From an uncultured Lachnospiraceae bacterium (lineage in GTDB: Bacteria > Bacillota > Clostridia > Lachnospirales > Lachnospiraceae): 64,000 bases of DNA. This document shows, in pieces, positions 25,841 to 32,580 of the stretch. The notes under the pieces were generated by a model that saw nothing but the letters and a program-made list of their open reading frames with translations, made no database searches and was not told the origin of the DNA. The DNA lies in the NCBI GenBank assembly GCA_945929965.1, contig CAMEOT010000003.1, positions 99,298 to 163,297 on the forward strand, given 5' to 3'. Both the position numbers and the translations under genes were made by a program. The stretch's first letter is position 1, and every line of letters begins with the position of its first letter.

Positions 25841-25860
25841 TTATATGAGGTGAATGAGTT

Positions 25861-26256
25861 ATGAGAGTACAGAAGAGTGTATACTATATGACAGACAGAG
25901 AGTTAAGAATATATAAGAGACAGCTGAGACGGAGACGTCAGCTGCAGCGCAGAATAGTTACCATGCTTGCTACCATCTGTGTGATTGCATTCTGTGCAGT
26001 GTCTTATCACGGAATCCGTTCTTTGGCAAGCTCCGGGGAAGATCAGCTGAAGTTCAAATATTATACACAGGTAACTGTTGCATACGGAGAGACCTTATGG
26101 GATCTGTCCGATGATTACATCGATTATGATGAATACAAGGATAAGAAGGAATATATTGCAGAAGTACAGAGTATCAATCATCTGGCGGAAGAGGACAGCA
26201 TCCGTGCCGGACAGACACTGATCGTACCCTATTATTCTTATGACTTTGTGAAGTAA
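25861..26256 (+). CDS. YneA-like SOS-induced division inhibitor (TM + LysM)
   Basis: A 131-residue protein with a very basic N-terminal cytoplasmic segment (R-R-R-R motif), one membrane helix (about 36-55) and a C-terminal LysM-like domain (V-A-Y-G-E-T-L-W-D-L-S...I-N-H-L...I-R-A-G-Q-T-L-I-V-P). This is the layout of YneA, which stops division during the SOS response in Bacillus and is encoded beside lexA there too. The gene has a consensus promoter overlaid by LexA-box-like sites. Function is inferred from architecture, position and regulation. Confidence 0.85.
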   Translation: MRVQKSVYYMTDRELRIYKRQLRRRRQLQRRIVTMLATICVIAFCAVSYHGIRSLASSGEDQLKFKYYTQVTVAYGETLWDLSDDYIDYDEYKDKKEYIAEVQSINHLAEEDSIRAGQTLIVPYYSYDFVK

Positions 26257-26276
26257 TTAAGATGAAATAATATAAA

Positions 26277-26320
26277 ATACACCGGATCATAAGTGTAATG
26301 TGATTCGGTGTATTGTTATT
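26277..26320. terminator. Bidirectional terminator between the yneA-like and recombinase genes
   Basis: Arms 26277-26289 and 26301-26313 form a 13-bp stem with one G:T pair and an 11-base loop. T-rich sequence follows on the + strand (TGTTATTT) and also on the - strand (TTTTAT), so it can serve both convergent genes. Confidence 0.75.
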
Positions 26321-26332
26321 TATAGCAGGAGA

Positions 26333-27421
26333 TTAGCTGTCCGGATGCTCCGAATGTTTGCCAGAGTGTTCCCTCAGATGAAAGGCATTGGCTGCCTGCT
26401 TACGACGCTGTTCTTCCAACGCTGCGTAGTGTTTTCTTGTGGTATTGACATCCTTATGCCCTAGGACATCCGCCACCAGATAGATATCGCCGGTCTCTTT
26501 ATAGAGCTCGGTACCGTAGGTGCTGCGTAGTTTATGGGGTGTGATTTTCTTCAGGGTGGTGACGCGGGAAGCGTATTTTTTCACCAGATTCTCTACGGAG
26601 CGGACTGCCATACGCCGGTTCTGCAAGGACAAAAACAGTGCATTTTCATGTCCCTCCGCGGGGATGATATGTTCTCGCTGTTCCAGATAGTCGAGCAGAG
26701 CGGTTTCTACTTCCTCTCCGAAGTAGACGATTGCCTCATATCCACCTTTTCTCCGGATCTTGATGCCGCCGTTATCGAAATCCACATCATTAATATCTAG
26801 TCCTACACATTCCGATACACGAATACCGGTTCCCAAAAGAAGGGTCAGCAGAGCAACATCGCGAAGTTTTGTTTTCTTATGATATTCCAGCTCTTTTTTG
26901 GTCAGCTTAGTGCCGTCCTCCACCTGATCCAGCAGAATAGCCACTTCGTTGGGCTCTAACCGGATAATCTCTTTTTCGTGGCGTTTTGGAAGGGGAACCA
27001 GTGCCGCGGTATTTTTCTCAATGCGTTCACTCTGAAAATAGTAATTATAGAAACTCCGTAGAGCGGCAAGCTTTCTTGCCTTACCACGTTCATCGTTGGT
27101 GATATCTTTTCCGTCCTTCTGATACAGGCTCATATAGTCCAGATATTCTTCGATATCCGTCCGTTGTACCATATCCAGGACGGACAAAGGCAGCTCGGTA
27201 ATCTCTCTTTTTTTACAATAGCTGTTCGTCTCATGGAGAAATTCAAAAAAGAGACGGATGTCATAGGCATAAGCAAGTCTGGTTCTAGTGGAGGTATAGG
27301 GTTCGATCCCACGGAAGAAATCTCGGCAGAACGGCGGTAGCGTATCCAGTACCTTACGAAGTTTGAGAATATTGTTCTTATTTTGTTCATCGTGGTAATT
27401 TTCTTCTTTAATGACTGCCAA
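26333..27421 (-). CDS. XerC/XerD-like tyrosine recombinase
   Basis: A tyrosine site-specific recombinase with an N-terminal SAM-like core-binding domain and a C-terminal catalytic domain. The catalytic residues are visible: Arg in G-T-G-I-R-V-S-E, H-K-L-R, G-H-K-D and the nucleophile Tyr in T-R-K-H-Y-A-A-L. The start is unclear. No ATG fits; TTG at 27421 gives 362 residues and slightly overlaps ttcA, while the frame stays open upstream to 27526 inside ttcA. No integrase-type neighbours or attachment sites are seen, so it looks like a resident chromosomal gene. The physiological site is unknown. Confidence 0.82.
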   Translation of the reverse strand: MAVIKEENYHDEQNKNNILKLRKVLDTLPPFCRDFFRGIEPYTSTRTRLAYAYDIRLFFEFLHETNSYCKKREITELPLSVLDMVQRTDIEEYLDYMSLYQKDGKDITNDERGKARKLAALRSFYNYYFQSERIEKNTAALVPLPKRHEKEIIRLEPNEVAILLDQVEDGTKLTKKELEYHKKTKLRDVALLTLLLGTGIRVSECVGLDINDVDFDNGGIKIRRKGGYEAIVYFGEEVETALLDYLEQREHIIPAEGHENALFLSLQNRRMAVRSVENLVKKYASRVTTLKKITPHKLRSTYGTELYKETGDIYLVADVLGHKDVNTTRKHYAALEEQRRKQAANAFHLREHSGKHSEHPDS

Positions 27422-28139
27422 AGTAATCGGTCCATCCTTCCATATTTCCTTTTTGAATCGCGGTAAAGATACGGTTCTTGATGCCGGGATTCTCTCTATT
27501 AAGTTGCCCAAGCAGTTCTTTGACATATTCCCGCCTGGTATGTCCGTCGGCGGGACAGGGACTTTTTACGACAGGGATCTGATATTTGTTCACAAAGCCG
27601 ATGACTTCCGATTCCTGCATATAGATCAGAGGCCTTATCACGGTTAAGTCTGTTTTATCCAGATGAGTTACCGGAGAGAATGTATGCAGACGCCCTTCAT
27701 AGAAGAGAGACAGCATCATAGTCTCCACTACGTCATCCTCATGGTGTGCGTATGCGATCTTGTTACATCCGGCAACCTTGATGGCATCGTTTAAGGCTCC
27801 TTTTCGCATTTTGGCACATAAGGAACAGGGATTGTCTTCCTTACGATCTTCAAATACGATTTTGGCAATGGAGGTATTCACTACGGTATAGGGGATGTCT
27901 CTGTCAGCACACAGTGTACGGATTTTATCCAAATTCAGATTGTCAAATCCAAGATCGACCGTTACTGCAATAAGCGTAAAATGCTTCGGATAAAATTTGC
28001 TGAGTTCATTTAAAGCCAGCAGGAGAGTAAGACTATCTTTGCCGCCGGAGATTCCCACGGCGATCCGGTCGCCTTCTTCAATCATATGATAGTCATCCAC
28101 GGCATGTCTGACACGGCTCAATACTTTTTGTAATGTCAT
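27408..28139 (-). CDS. ttcA: tRNA 2-thiocytidine biosynthesis protein TtcA-like
   Basis: A PP-loop ATPase of the TtcA/TtuA group that thiolates tRNA. The ATP-pyrophosphatase loop S-G-G-K-D-S is at residues 31-36, and Fe-S ligand cysteines appear as P-C-S-L-C and S-P-C-P. GGAG six bases upstream selects ATG 28139 (243 residues); ATG 28151 is a near alternative and the frame runs open to 28334. It ends inside the start region of the recombinase gene. Modification of C32 is inferred from the family. Confidence 0.87.
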   Translation of the reverse strand: MTLQKVLSRVRHAVDDYHMIEEGDRIAVGISGGKDSLTLLLALNELSKFYPKHFTLIAVTVDLGFDNLNLDKIRTLCADRDIPYTVVNTSIAKIVFEDRKEDNPCSLCAKMRKGALNDAIKVAGCNKIAYAHHEDDVVETMMLSLFYEGRLHTFSPVTHLDKTDLTVIRPLIYMQESEVIGFVNKYQIPVVKSPCPADGHTRREYVKELLGQLNRENPGIKNRIFTAIQKGNMEGWTDYFGSH

Positions 28140-28282
28140 TGTTAACTCCATTCTTTTACTGGTATCTATTTTATACTGCCCGGAATCCTTTTTCAACTGA
28201 AATGACAGATTTCTTCTTGTGGTAAGGTCAAAACCATAGTATATTAAAAGAGATAAGATTTTATGAAGAAAGGTGTAGTTGA

Positions 28283-29623
28283 ATGAAATACGACTTAAAA
28301 AACAATAAGTATTTTCGTTGGGGTCTGACCGCATTTCTGACTATTGCAGCCAGTATCTGCTTCTATTATCTGTTATTCCATGGGAACAGTATCAAATCAG
28401 GATTCCGTACGATCACAGGAATTCTTATGCCCGTGTTATATGGTCTGGTGACAGCATATCTGTTGACTCCGGTATTGAATTATATAGAGACAAAGCTGTT
28501 ATTCCCTTTGTGTCGGAAACTGAAGGTGAAGGAAAATAAGAAGCGCAATTCCATTGTCCGTGGAATCGGTATTCTGATCACAGCATTTTTGTTTATTACC
28601 CTGATTTACAGTTTGGTTGCTATGATGCTTTCTCAGATTGTTCCCAGTATTGTAAACATTGCATCTAATTTTGATACCTATATCAGTAACTTTACAAAAT
28701 GGATCAGTAAGATCATGGATGATAATCCGGAGTTGGGAAGTCAGATTACTTTACTGATCGATAAATATTCCGTAGAGCTGGAGAACTGGTTAAATAACAC
28801 GGTGCTGACCAAGACCAGTCAAGTGATCATGACAGTATCCTTAAGTGTGATAAATATTCTGAAAGGTCTGTGGGATTTCATTATAGGATTTATTATTTCT
28901 ATTTATGTTCTGGCAAGCAAGGAAAAGTTTGCCGGACAGGCGAAGAAAATGGTATATGCTTTCTTCGAACAGAAGTCTGCCAACCGCCTGATCAGAAGTT
29001 TTCGTTTTACCCACAATACTTTTATCGGATTCATTGGTGGTAAAATCGTAGATTCTTTTATTATCGGATGTCTTTGCTTTATCGGAACCTCCTTACTGCA
29101 GACTCCTTATGCAGCTTTAGTCAGCGTAATCGTGGGTGTGACTAATATTATTCCTTTCTTTGGTCCTTACCTGGGAGCAATTCCCAGTGCTATTCTGATC
29201 CTGGTGGTTGACCCGATGCATCCGCTAAACTGTGTTTATTTTGTACTGTTTATTCTGGTATTGCAGCAGTTTGACGGCAACTTCTTAGGTCCAAAGATCC
29301 TTGGCAATTCCACAGGACTTACGGGATTTTGGGTTATTTTTGCAATAACGGTGTTCGGAGGATTGTTCGGAATCCTTGGCATGATCGTCGGTGTGCCCAT
29401 TTTTGCGGTAATTTATGCGGCGATTAAGGCAGTAGTCAATACGTTTCTTCGGAAAAAGGATCTGCCGGTAGAGACTGTAAAGTACTCTTATCTTAAGAAT
29501 ATTGATGAGGAAGGATTCCATCAGTTGGATTCCAGGCTACAAAGGGATCATGAGATCAAAGATCAAGTTGATTTTGAACAGGATAAAAAAGATCAAGAAG
29601 AGAAAAACGTAGGAGAGAAGTAG
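28283..29623 (+). CDS. AI-2E-family transporter
   Basis: A 446-residue polytopic protein of the AI-2E (UPF0118/TqsA/YtvI) family with about eight membrane segments and the typical large soluble loop in the first half. The family motif [17 protein letters not shown] lies near residue 285. A charged C-terminal tail of about 50 residues is extra. Substrates of family members vary (autoinducer-2 export, Na+/H+ exchange), so a specific substrate cannot be assigned. It is divergent from ttcA. Confidence 0.88.
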   Translation: MKYDLKNNKYFRWGLTAFLTIAASICFYYLLFHGNSIKSGFRTITGILMPVLYGLVTAYLLTPVLNYIETKLLFPLCRKLKVKENKKRNSIVRGIGILITAFLFITLIYSLVAMMLSQIVPSIVNIASNFDTYISNFTKWISKIMDDNPELGSQITLLIDKYSVELENWLNNTVLTKTSQVIMTVSLSVINILKGLWDFIIGFIISIYVLASKEKFAGQAKKMVYAFFEQKSANRLIRSFRFTHNTFIGFIGGKIVDSFIIGCLCFIGTSLLQTPYAALVSVIVGVTNIIPFFGPYLGAIPSAILILVVDPMHPLNCVYFVLFILVLQQFDGNFLGPKILGNSTGLTGFWVIFAITVFGGLFGILGMIVGVPIFAVIYAAIKAVVNTFLRKKDLPVETVKYSYLKNIDEEGFHQLDSRLQRDHEIKDQVDFEQDKKDQEEKNVGEK

Positions 29624-29627
29624 GCAG

Positions 29628-30077
29628 ATGCGATTTGTAATACAGCGAGTACAGCATGCAGAGGTAAAGGTAGATGGTGAGGTAACCGGCAGCATCAGCA
29701 AAGGCTTCCTGGTGCTGATCGGCGTGGCTGAGACAGACACCAGGGAAATTGCCGATAAAATGATTAAAAAGCTTCTTGGTCTGCGGATCTTTGAAGATGC
29801 CCAGGGCAAGACCAATCTGGATCTGCATGCCGTTAACGGTGAATTGTTGCTAGTATCACAATTTACACTGTACGCAGATTGCAAAAAAGGAAATCGTCCG
29901 TCCTTCATCAGCGCCGGTAAACCGGATATGGCGAATGAACTGTACGAATATATCATCAGCAGGTGCCGCGAAAGTATTCCCAAGGTAGAAAAAGGAATCT
30001 TTGGCGCTGATATGAAAGTATCCCTGCTGAATGACGGTCCATTTACCATATTGCTGGATTCCACGGAAATCTGCTAA
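29628..30077 (+). CDS. dtd: D-aminoacyl-tRNA deacylase
   Basis: Dtd hydrolyses D-aminoacyl-tRNA. The 149-residue length and motifs M-R-F-V-I-Q-R-V near the start, [11 protein letters not shown] (active-site S-Q-x-T) and the C-terminal N-D-G-P-F-T (G-P cross-subunit motif) are diagnostic. It begins 4 bases after the transporter gene. Confidence 0.96.
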   Translation: MRFVIQRVQHAEVKVDGEVTGSISKGFLVLIGVAETDTREIADKMIKKLLGLRIFEDAQGKTNLDLHAVNGELLLVSQFTLYADCKKGNRPSFISAGKPDMANELYEYIISRCRESIPKVEKGIFGADMKVSLLNDGPFTILLDSTEIC

Positions 30078-30376
30078 AACAGACAAAACAAGTTTTATGA
30101 AGCGTTACAGAGTCATCTTTCTGTAGAACTATTCGTTAAACTTGTCTTTTGCGCATAGTTGGTTCGGTGTCTGCTATCGTAGTAAGGGCTGATTTGTTCC
30201 GTCAAAATTTTACAGAAGTTGTATTTTTACACCGCTTTTTACAATACCCTTGTAAAAATTTTATCCAGTAAACATAAGTGTTTGAAACCACTTTTTACAC
30301 TTTACAGAAGTTGCCTAGGGGTAATACTAACTCTAGGGAACAGCCAATATTGTAAAGTCCATATGATTGCTCCTTT
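30078..30376. other. Gene-free gap with hairpin and repeats
   Basis: 299 bases between dtd and the convergent ABC permease gene. No coding frame was found. It holds a 13-base direct repeat TTTACAGAAGTTG (30209-30221 and 30301-30313), an AT-rich hairpin (30236-30258) and a short CCTAG...CTAGG dyad near 30315-30340. It is one edge of an AT-richer cassette. Confidence 0.6.
30236..30262 (+). terminator. Possible terminator after dtd
   Basis: TTTTTACAA and TTGTAAAAA form a perfect 9-bp stem with a 5-base loop, then TTTTA. It is oriented to stop rightward transcripts, though all A/T-rich and about 160 bases after the dtd stop. Confidence 0.5.
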
Positions 30377-31033
30377 TTAAAATTCTTTTTTGTTCATAAT
30401 TGACAAACTGATTTTCATTGAAACCAATAACATCAACAAAGCGATAATAATTGCAATAGCGATAAGAACTCCCATGCTTACAGTTGGCAAATTATCTAAC
30501 AGACTAACTAAATCAATATTGAAAATGGCTTCTGCTCCTTTCACGATAACAAGAGTGATTACTGCCAGACCGCCAAATGCACCAATCATAGCAATTCTTC
30601 CTTTATCTCCACCGAATTTTAGCTGAAAAGGAAGCATGATTGCTTGAACGACAATCATAATAGGTAAAATCATCAATGAACTCTGTACTAAGTCTGTAAT
30701 AGGTAATGTATCTTTCAATACAGTTGTAATTATTCCTAAAACAGTTGCCAAAACCCAAGCCATACACCCCAATAATAGACCAAGAAAGTATTTTTCACTC
30801 ACATAATGATTACGTGTAATAGGTAATGTAAACAGAAACGCATTTCCATTATCAAAATCATCATAACTGATTGTGCTTACTGTAAAAAGTGATACAATGA
30901 AACTCAGAAAACCTAATGGGAATATCACATCATTAGTAAATATCATCATTCCGATTACAATCGCCAAAATGAGCAACAGAAAATTTTTCTGTAACATCAT
31001 CAATTTCAAATCTTTTACGAATAAACCTTTCAT
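30377..31033 (-). CDS. ABC-2 type transporter permease
   Basis: A 218-residue membrane protein with six hydrophobic segments and a start typical of ABC-2 permeases of the YtrC/BcrB type (M-K-G-L-F-V-K-D-L-K-L-M). Its ATG overlaps the stop of the ATPase gene (ATGA), so the pair is cotranslated. Substrate unknown; relatives act in peptide antibiotic or cell-wall stress responses. Base composition is clearly more AT-rich than the flanking genes, as for its two partners. Confidence 0.85.
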   Translation of the reverse strand: MKGLFVKDLKLMMLQKNFLLLILAIVIGMMIFTNDVIFPLGFLSFIVSLFTVSTISYDDFDNGNAFLFTLPITRNHYVSEKYFLGLLLGCMAWVLATVLGIITTVLKDTLPITDLVQSSLMILPIMIVVQAIMLPFQLKFGGDKGRIAMIGAFGGLAVITLVIVKGAEAIFNIDLVSLLDNLPTVSMGVLIAIAIIIALLMLLVSMKISLSIMNKKEF

Positions 31034-31881
31034 TGTTCTGTCCCCCTTATCATCATGGTAATGACTTCATCTATTGTACCTTTTTCAATTGCAATTTTAG
31101 GATAATTCTCCATATAATACTGTTTCTGATTTGTCAGACAGCTATATCCATATGTTTCTTTTTTGGAACGCAATATAAACTGTTTATCCAGCTTGCTGTA
31201 TTGTTCTGCGTCTACTTTTAATAAAGCATAGTCACTAAGAAGAACGTCCGTATCTTCATGCAGAATAATTTTTCCGTCATGTATCATATAAAGGTCATCA
31301 CATAGCGACTCCAAATCACTGGATATATGAGAACTGATTAAAATGGAGCGTTCTTCATCTTTTTCCAGAAATTCTCTTAACATTTCAAGCAATTCGTCTC
31401 TTGCGATTACATCTAAACCTGCTGTCGGTTCGTCCAGTATCAGCAGTTTTGCATTGTGTGAAATTGCAACCAGCACTTTTAATTTTGCTTTCATTCCTGT
31501 TGAAAATTCTTTTATCTGTTTATTCATAGGTAGTTGAAATTTCTGTACCTGTTCTATAAATAGTGATTTGTCGAATTTTGAGTACATATTCTGCAATATA
31601 GGGATAATATCTTTTATCTTCAGATACCCACTAAAACCAGAATCCGACAATACTACACCCAATTCCTCTTTATCTTTTGCTGTGAAGTCTTTTCTGTCCT
31701 TTCCAAGTATGGTAATATTTCCGCCGTCAGTTGAAATCAAACCTAATATCGCCTTAAATGTTGTGCTTTTTCCAGCACCATTTTGTCCAATCAAGCCTGT
31801 TACACATCCAGACATAAGCTCTAATGAACAATCAAGAGAAAAATTATCATAATGCTTTTTCAAGTGTTCAATTTTTAACAT
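31030..31881 (-). CDS. ABC transporter ATP-binding protein
   Basis: A 283-residue ABC ATPase with Walker A G-Q-N-G-A-G-K-S-T (about 33-41), signature F-S-T-G-M-K-A-K-L and Walker B L-L-I-L-D-E-P-T-A-G-L-D. The S-T-G-M in place of the usual S-G-G-Q is common in the YtrB/EcsA/BcrA group. It lies between the GntR regulator and the permease in one AT-rich operon. Confidence 0.92.
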   Translation of the reverse strand: MLKIEHLKKHYDNFSLDCSLELMSGCVTGLIGQNGAGKSTTFKAILGLISTDGGNITILGKDRKDFTAKDKEELGVVLSDSGFSGYLKIKDIIPILQNMYSKFDKSLFIEQVQKFQLPMNKQIKEFSTGMKAKLKVLVAISHNAKLLILDEPTAGLDVIARDELLEMLREFLEKDEERSILISSHISSDLESLCDDLYMIHDGKIILHEDTDVLLSDYALLKVDAEQYSKLDKQFILRSKKETYGYSCLTNQKQYYMENYPKIAIEKGTIDEVITMMIRGTEQ

Positions 31882-31884
31882 ACA

Positions 31885-32256
31885 TCAACCCTCCAATATC
31901 AACTCAAATAAACTTTTTATATCTTCATCACTAATACCACATCGTCTGCCTTTTTGGATAGCCTGCTCCAAATCCGCTTCCAATTCTTTTTTCTGTTCTT
32001 CCAAAAGCAGTTCTGTATTTGTAGCCGCTACATAAGTGCCTTTTCCATGTACTGTAACCGTAAAACCCTCACTTTCCAAATTGTCGTAAGCTTTTTTTAC
32101 AGTTAAAGCACTTATTTTTAGTTCCTTAGAAAGTGTACGGACAGATGGAAGATTGTCGTTTTCCTTTAGTTCCCCGTTGCGTATGAGCATTTTAATCTGG
32201 TCAACAATCTGTTCATATATGGGAACCATTAGGGAAGTATTGATTATAATTTTCAT
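31885..32256 (-). CDS. YtrA-subfamily GntR regulator
   Basis: A 123-residue regulator with a GntR winged helix (about 10-75: I-Y-E-Q-I-V-D-Q-I, L-P-S-V-R-T-L-S-K-E-L, G-K-G-T-Y-V) and only a short C-terminal dimerisation tail, as in the YtrA subfamily. YtrA regulators usually control the ABC operon they head, which is the layout here. A matching palindrome fills the spacer of its promoter. Confidence 0.92.
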   Translation of the reverse strand: MKIIINTSLMVPIYEQIVDQIKMLIRNGELKENDNLPSVRTLSKELKISALTVKKAYDNLESEGFTVTVHGKGTYVAATNTELLLEEQKKELEADLEQAIQKGRRCGISDEDIKSLFELILEG

Positions 32257-32287
32257 TCTTTATATCCTTCCTTCTTTTCTTGATAAC

Positions 32288-32316
32288 AGTATATAACAGT
32301 TACAAACTGTTGTCAA
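32288..32316 (-). promoter_or_regulatory. Promoter and palindromic operator of the GntR-ABC operon
   Basis: On the - strand TTGACA (32316-32311) and TATACT (32293-32288) are 17 bases apart. The palindrome AACAGTT-ACA-AACTGTT (32295-32311) occupies the spacer and the edge of the -35 box. A repressor bound there would block RNA polymerase, so this is the likely autoregulatory site of the GntR protein, whose start codon is 32 bases downstream of the -10. Confidence 0.75.
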
Positions 32317-32329
32317 GTGTTATATAGTG

Positions 32330-32580
32330 TTTACTTTAAATTTTCTTTTGAAATTAAAAACATGCAAATCAATATAGAAATGCATGTTAAAAAATATAGT
32401 ATTCTATTGTAATTCCTTTAACGCAAGCAGGTGTTTCATGGATTGTTTCTAATATCCTTTTGTTGGGGAAACTCCATTTTCCCAATTTGAAACAGTTTGT
32501 CGAGTAACATGAAACACATTACATTGCATATATCGTTGTGCAAAGATTCTTTGACAGGTGCTTTTAAAAGCATTATTATT
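32330..32580. other. Gene-free gap with regulator relic
   Basis: AT-rich sequence between the GntR promoter and the end of the alpha-galactosidase gene. It has no intact gene. It holds the XRE-type relic at 32449-32529 and a 10-base inverted repeat, GTGTTTCATG at 32431-32440 with CATGAAACAC at 32508-32517. Confidence 0.6.
32449..32529 (-). pseudogene. Relic of an XRE/Cro-type helix-turn-helix regulator
   Basis: On the - strand the frame ends H-V-T-R-Q-T-V-S-N-W-E-N-G-V-S-P-T-K then stop. R-Q-T-V-S-N-W-E-N-G is the recognition-helix hallmark of XRE-family regulators, and the following P-T matches the usual context. The rest of the domain is absent or decayed, and the frame stops two codons later. 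It is therefore a fragment, not a gene. Its place between the AT-rich cassette and the galactoside operon suggests past insertion or deletion. Confidence 0.55.

Noticed and set aside
26333..28139. Recombinase as part of an integrated element
   Set aside because: No tRNA, attachment repeats, phage or conjugation genes nearby; neighbours are housekeeping genes.
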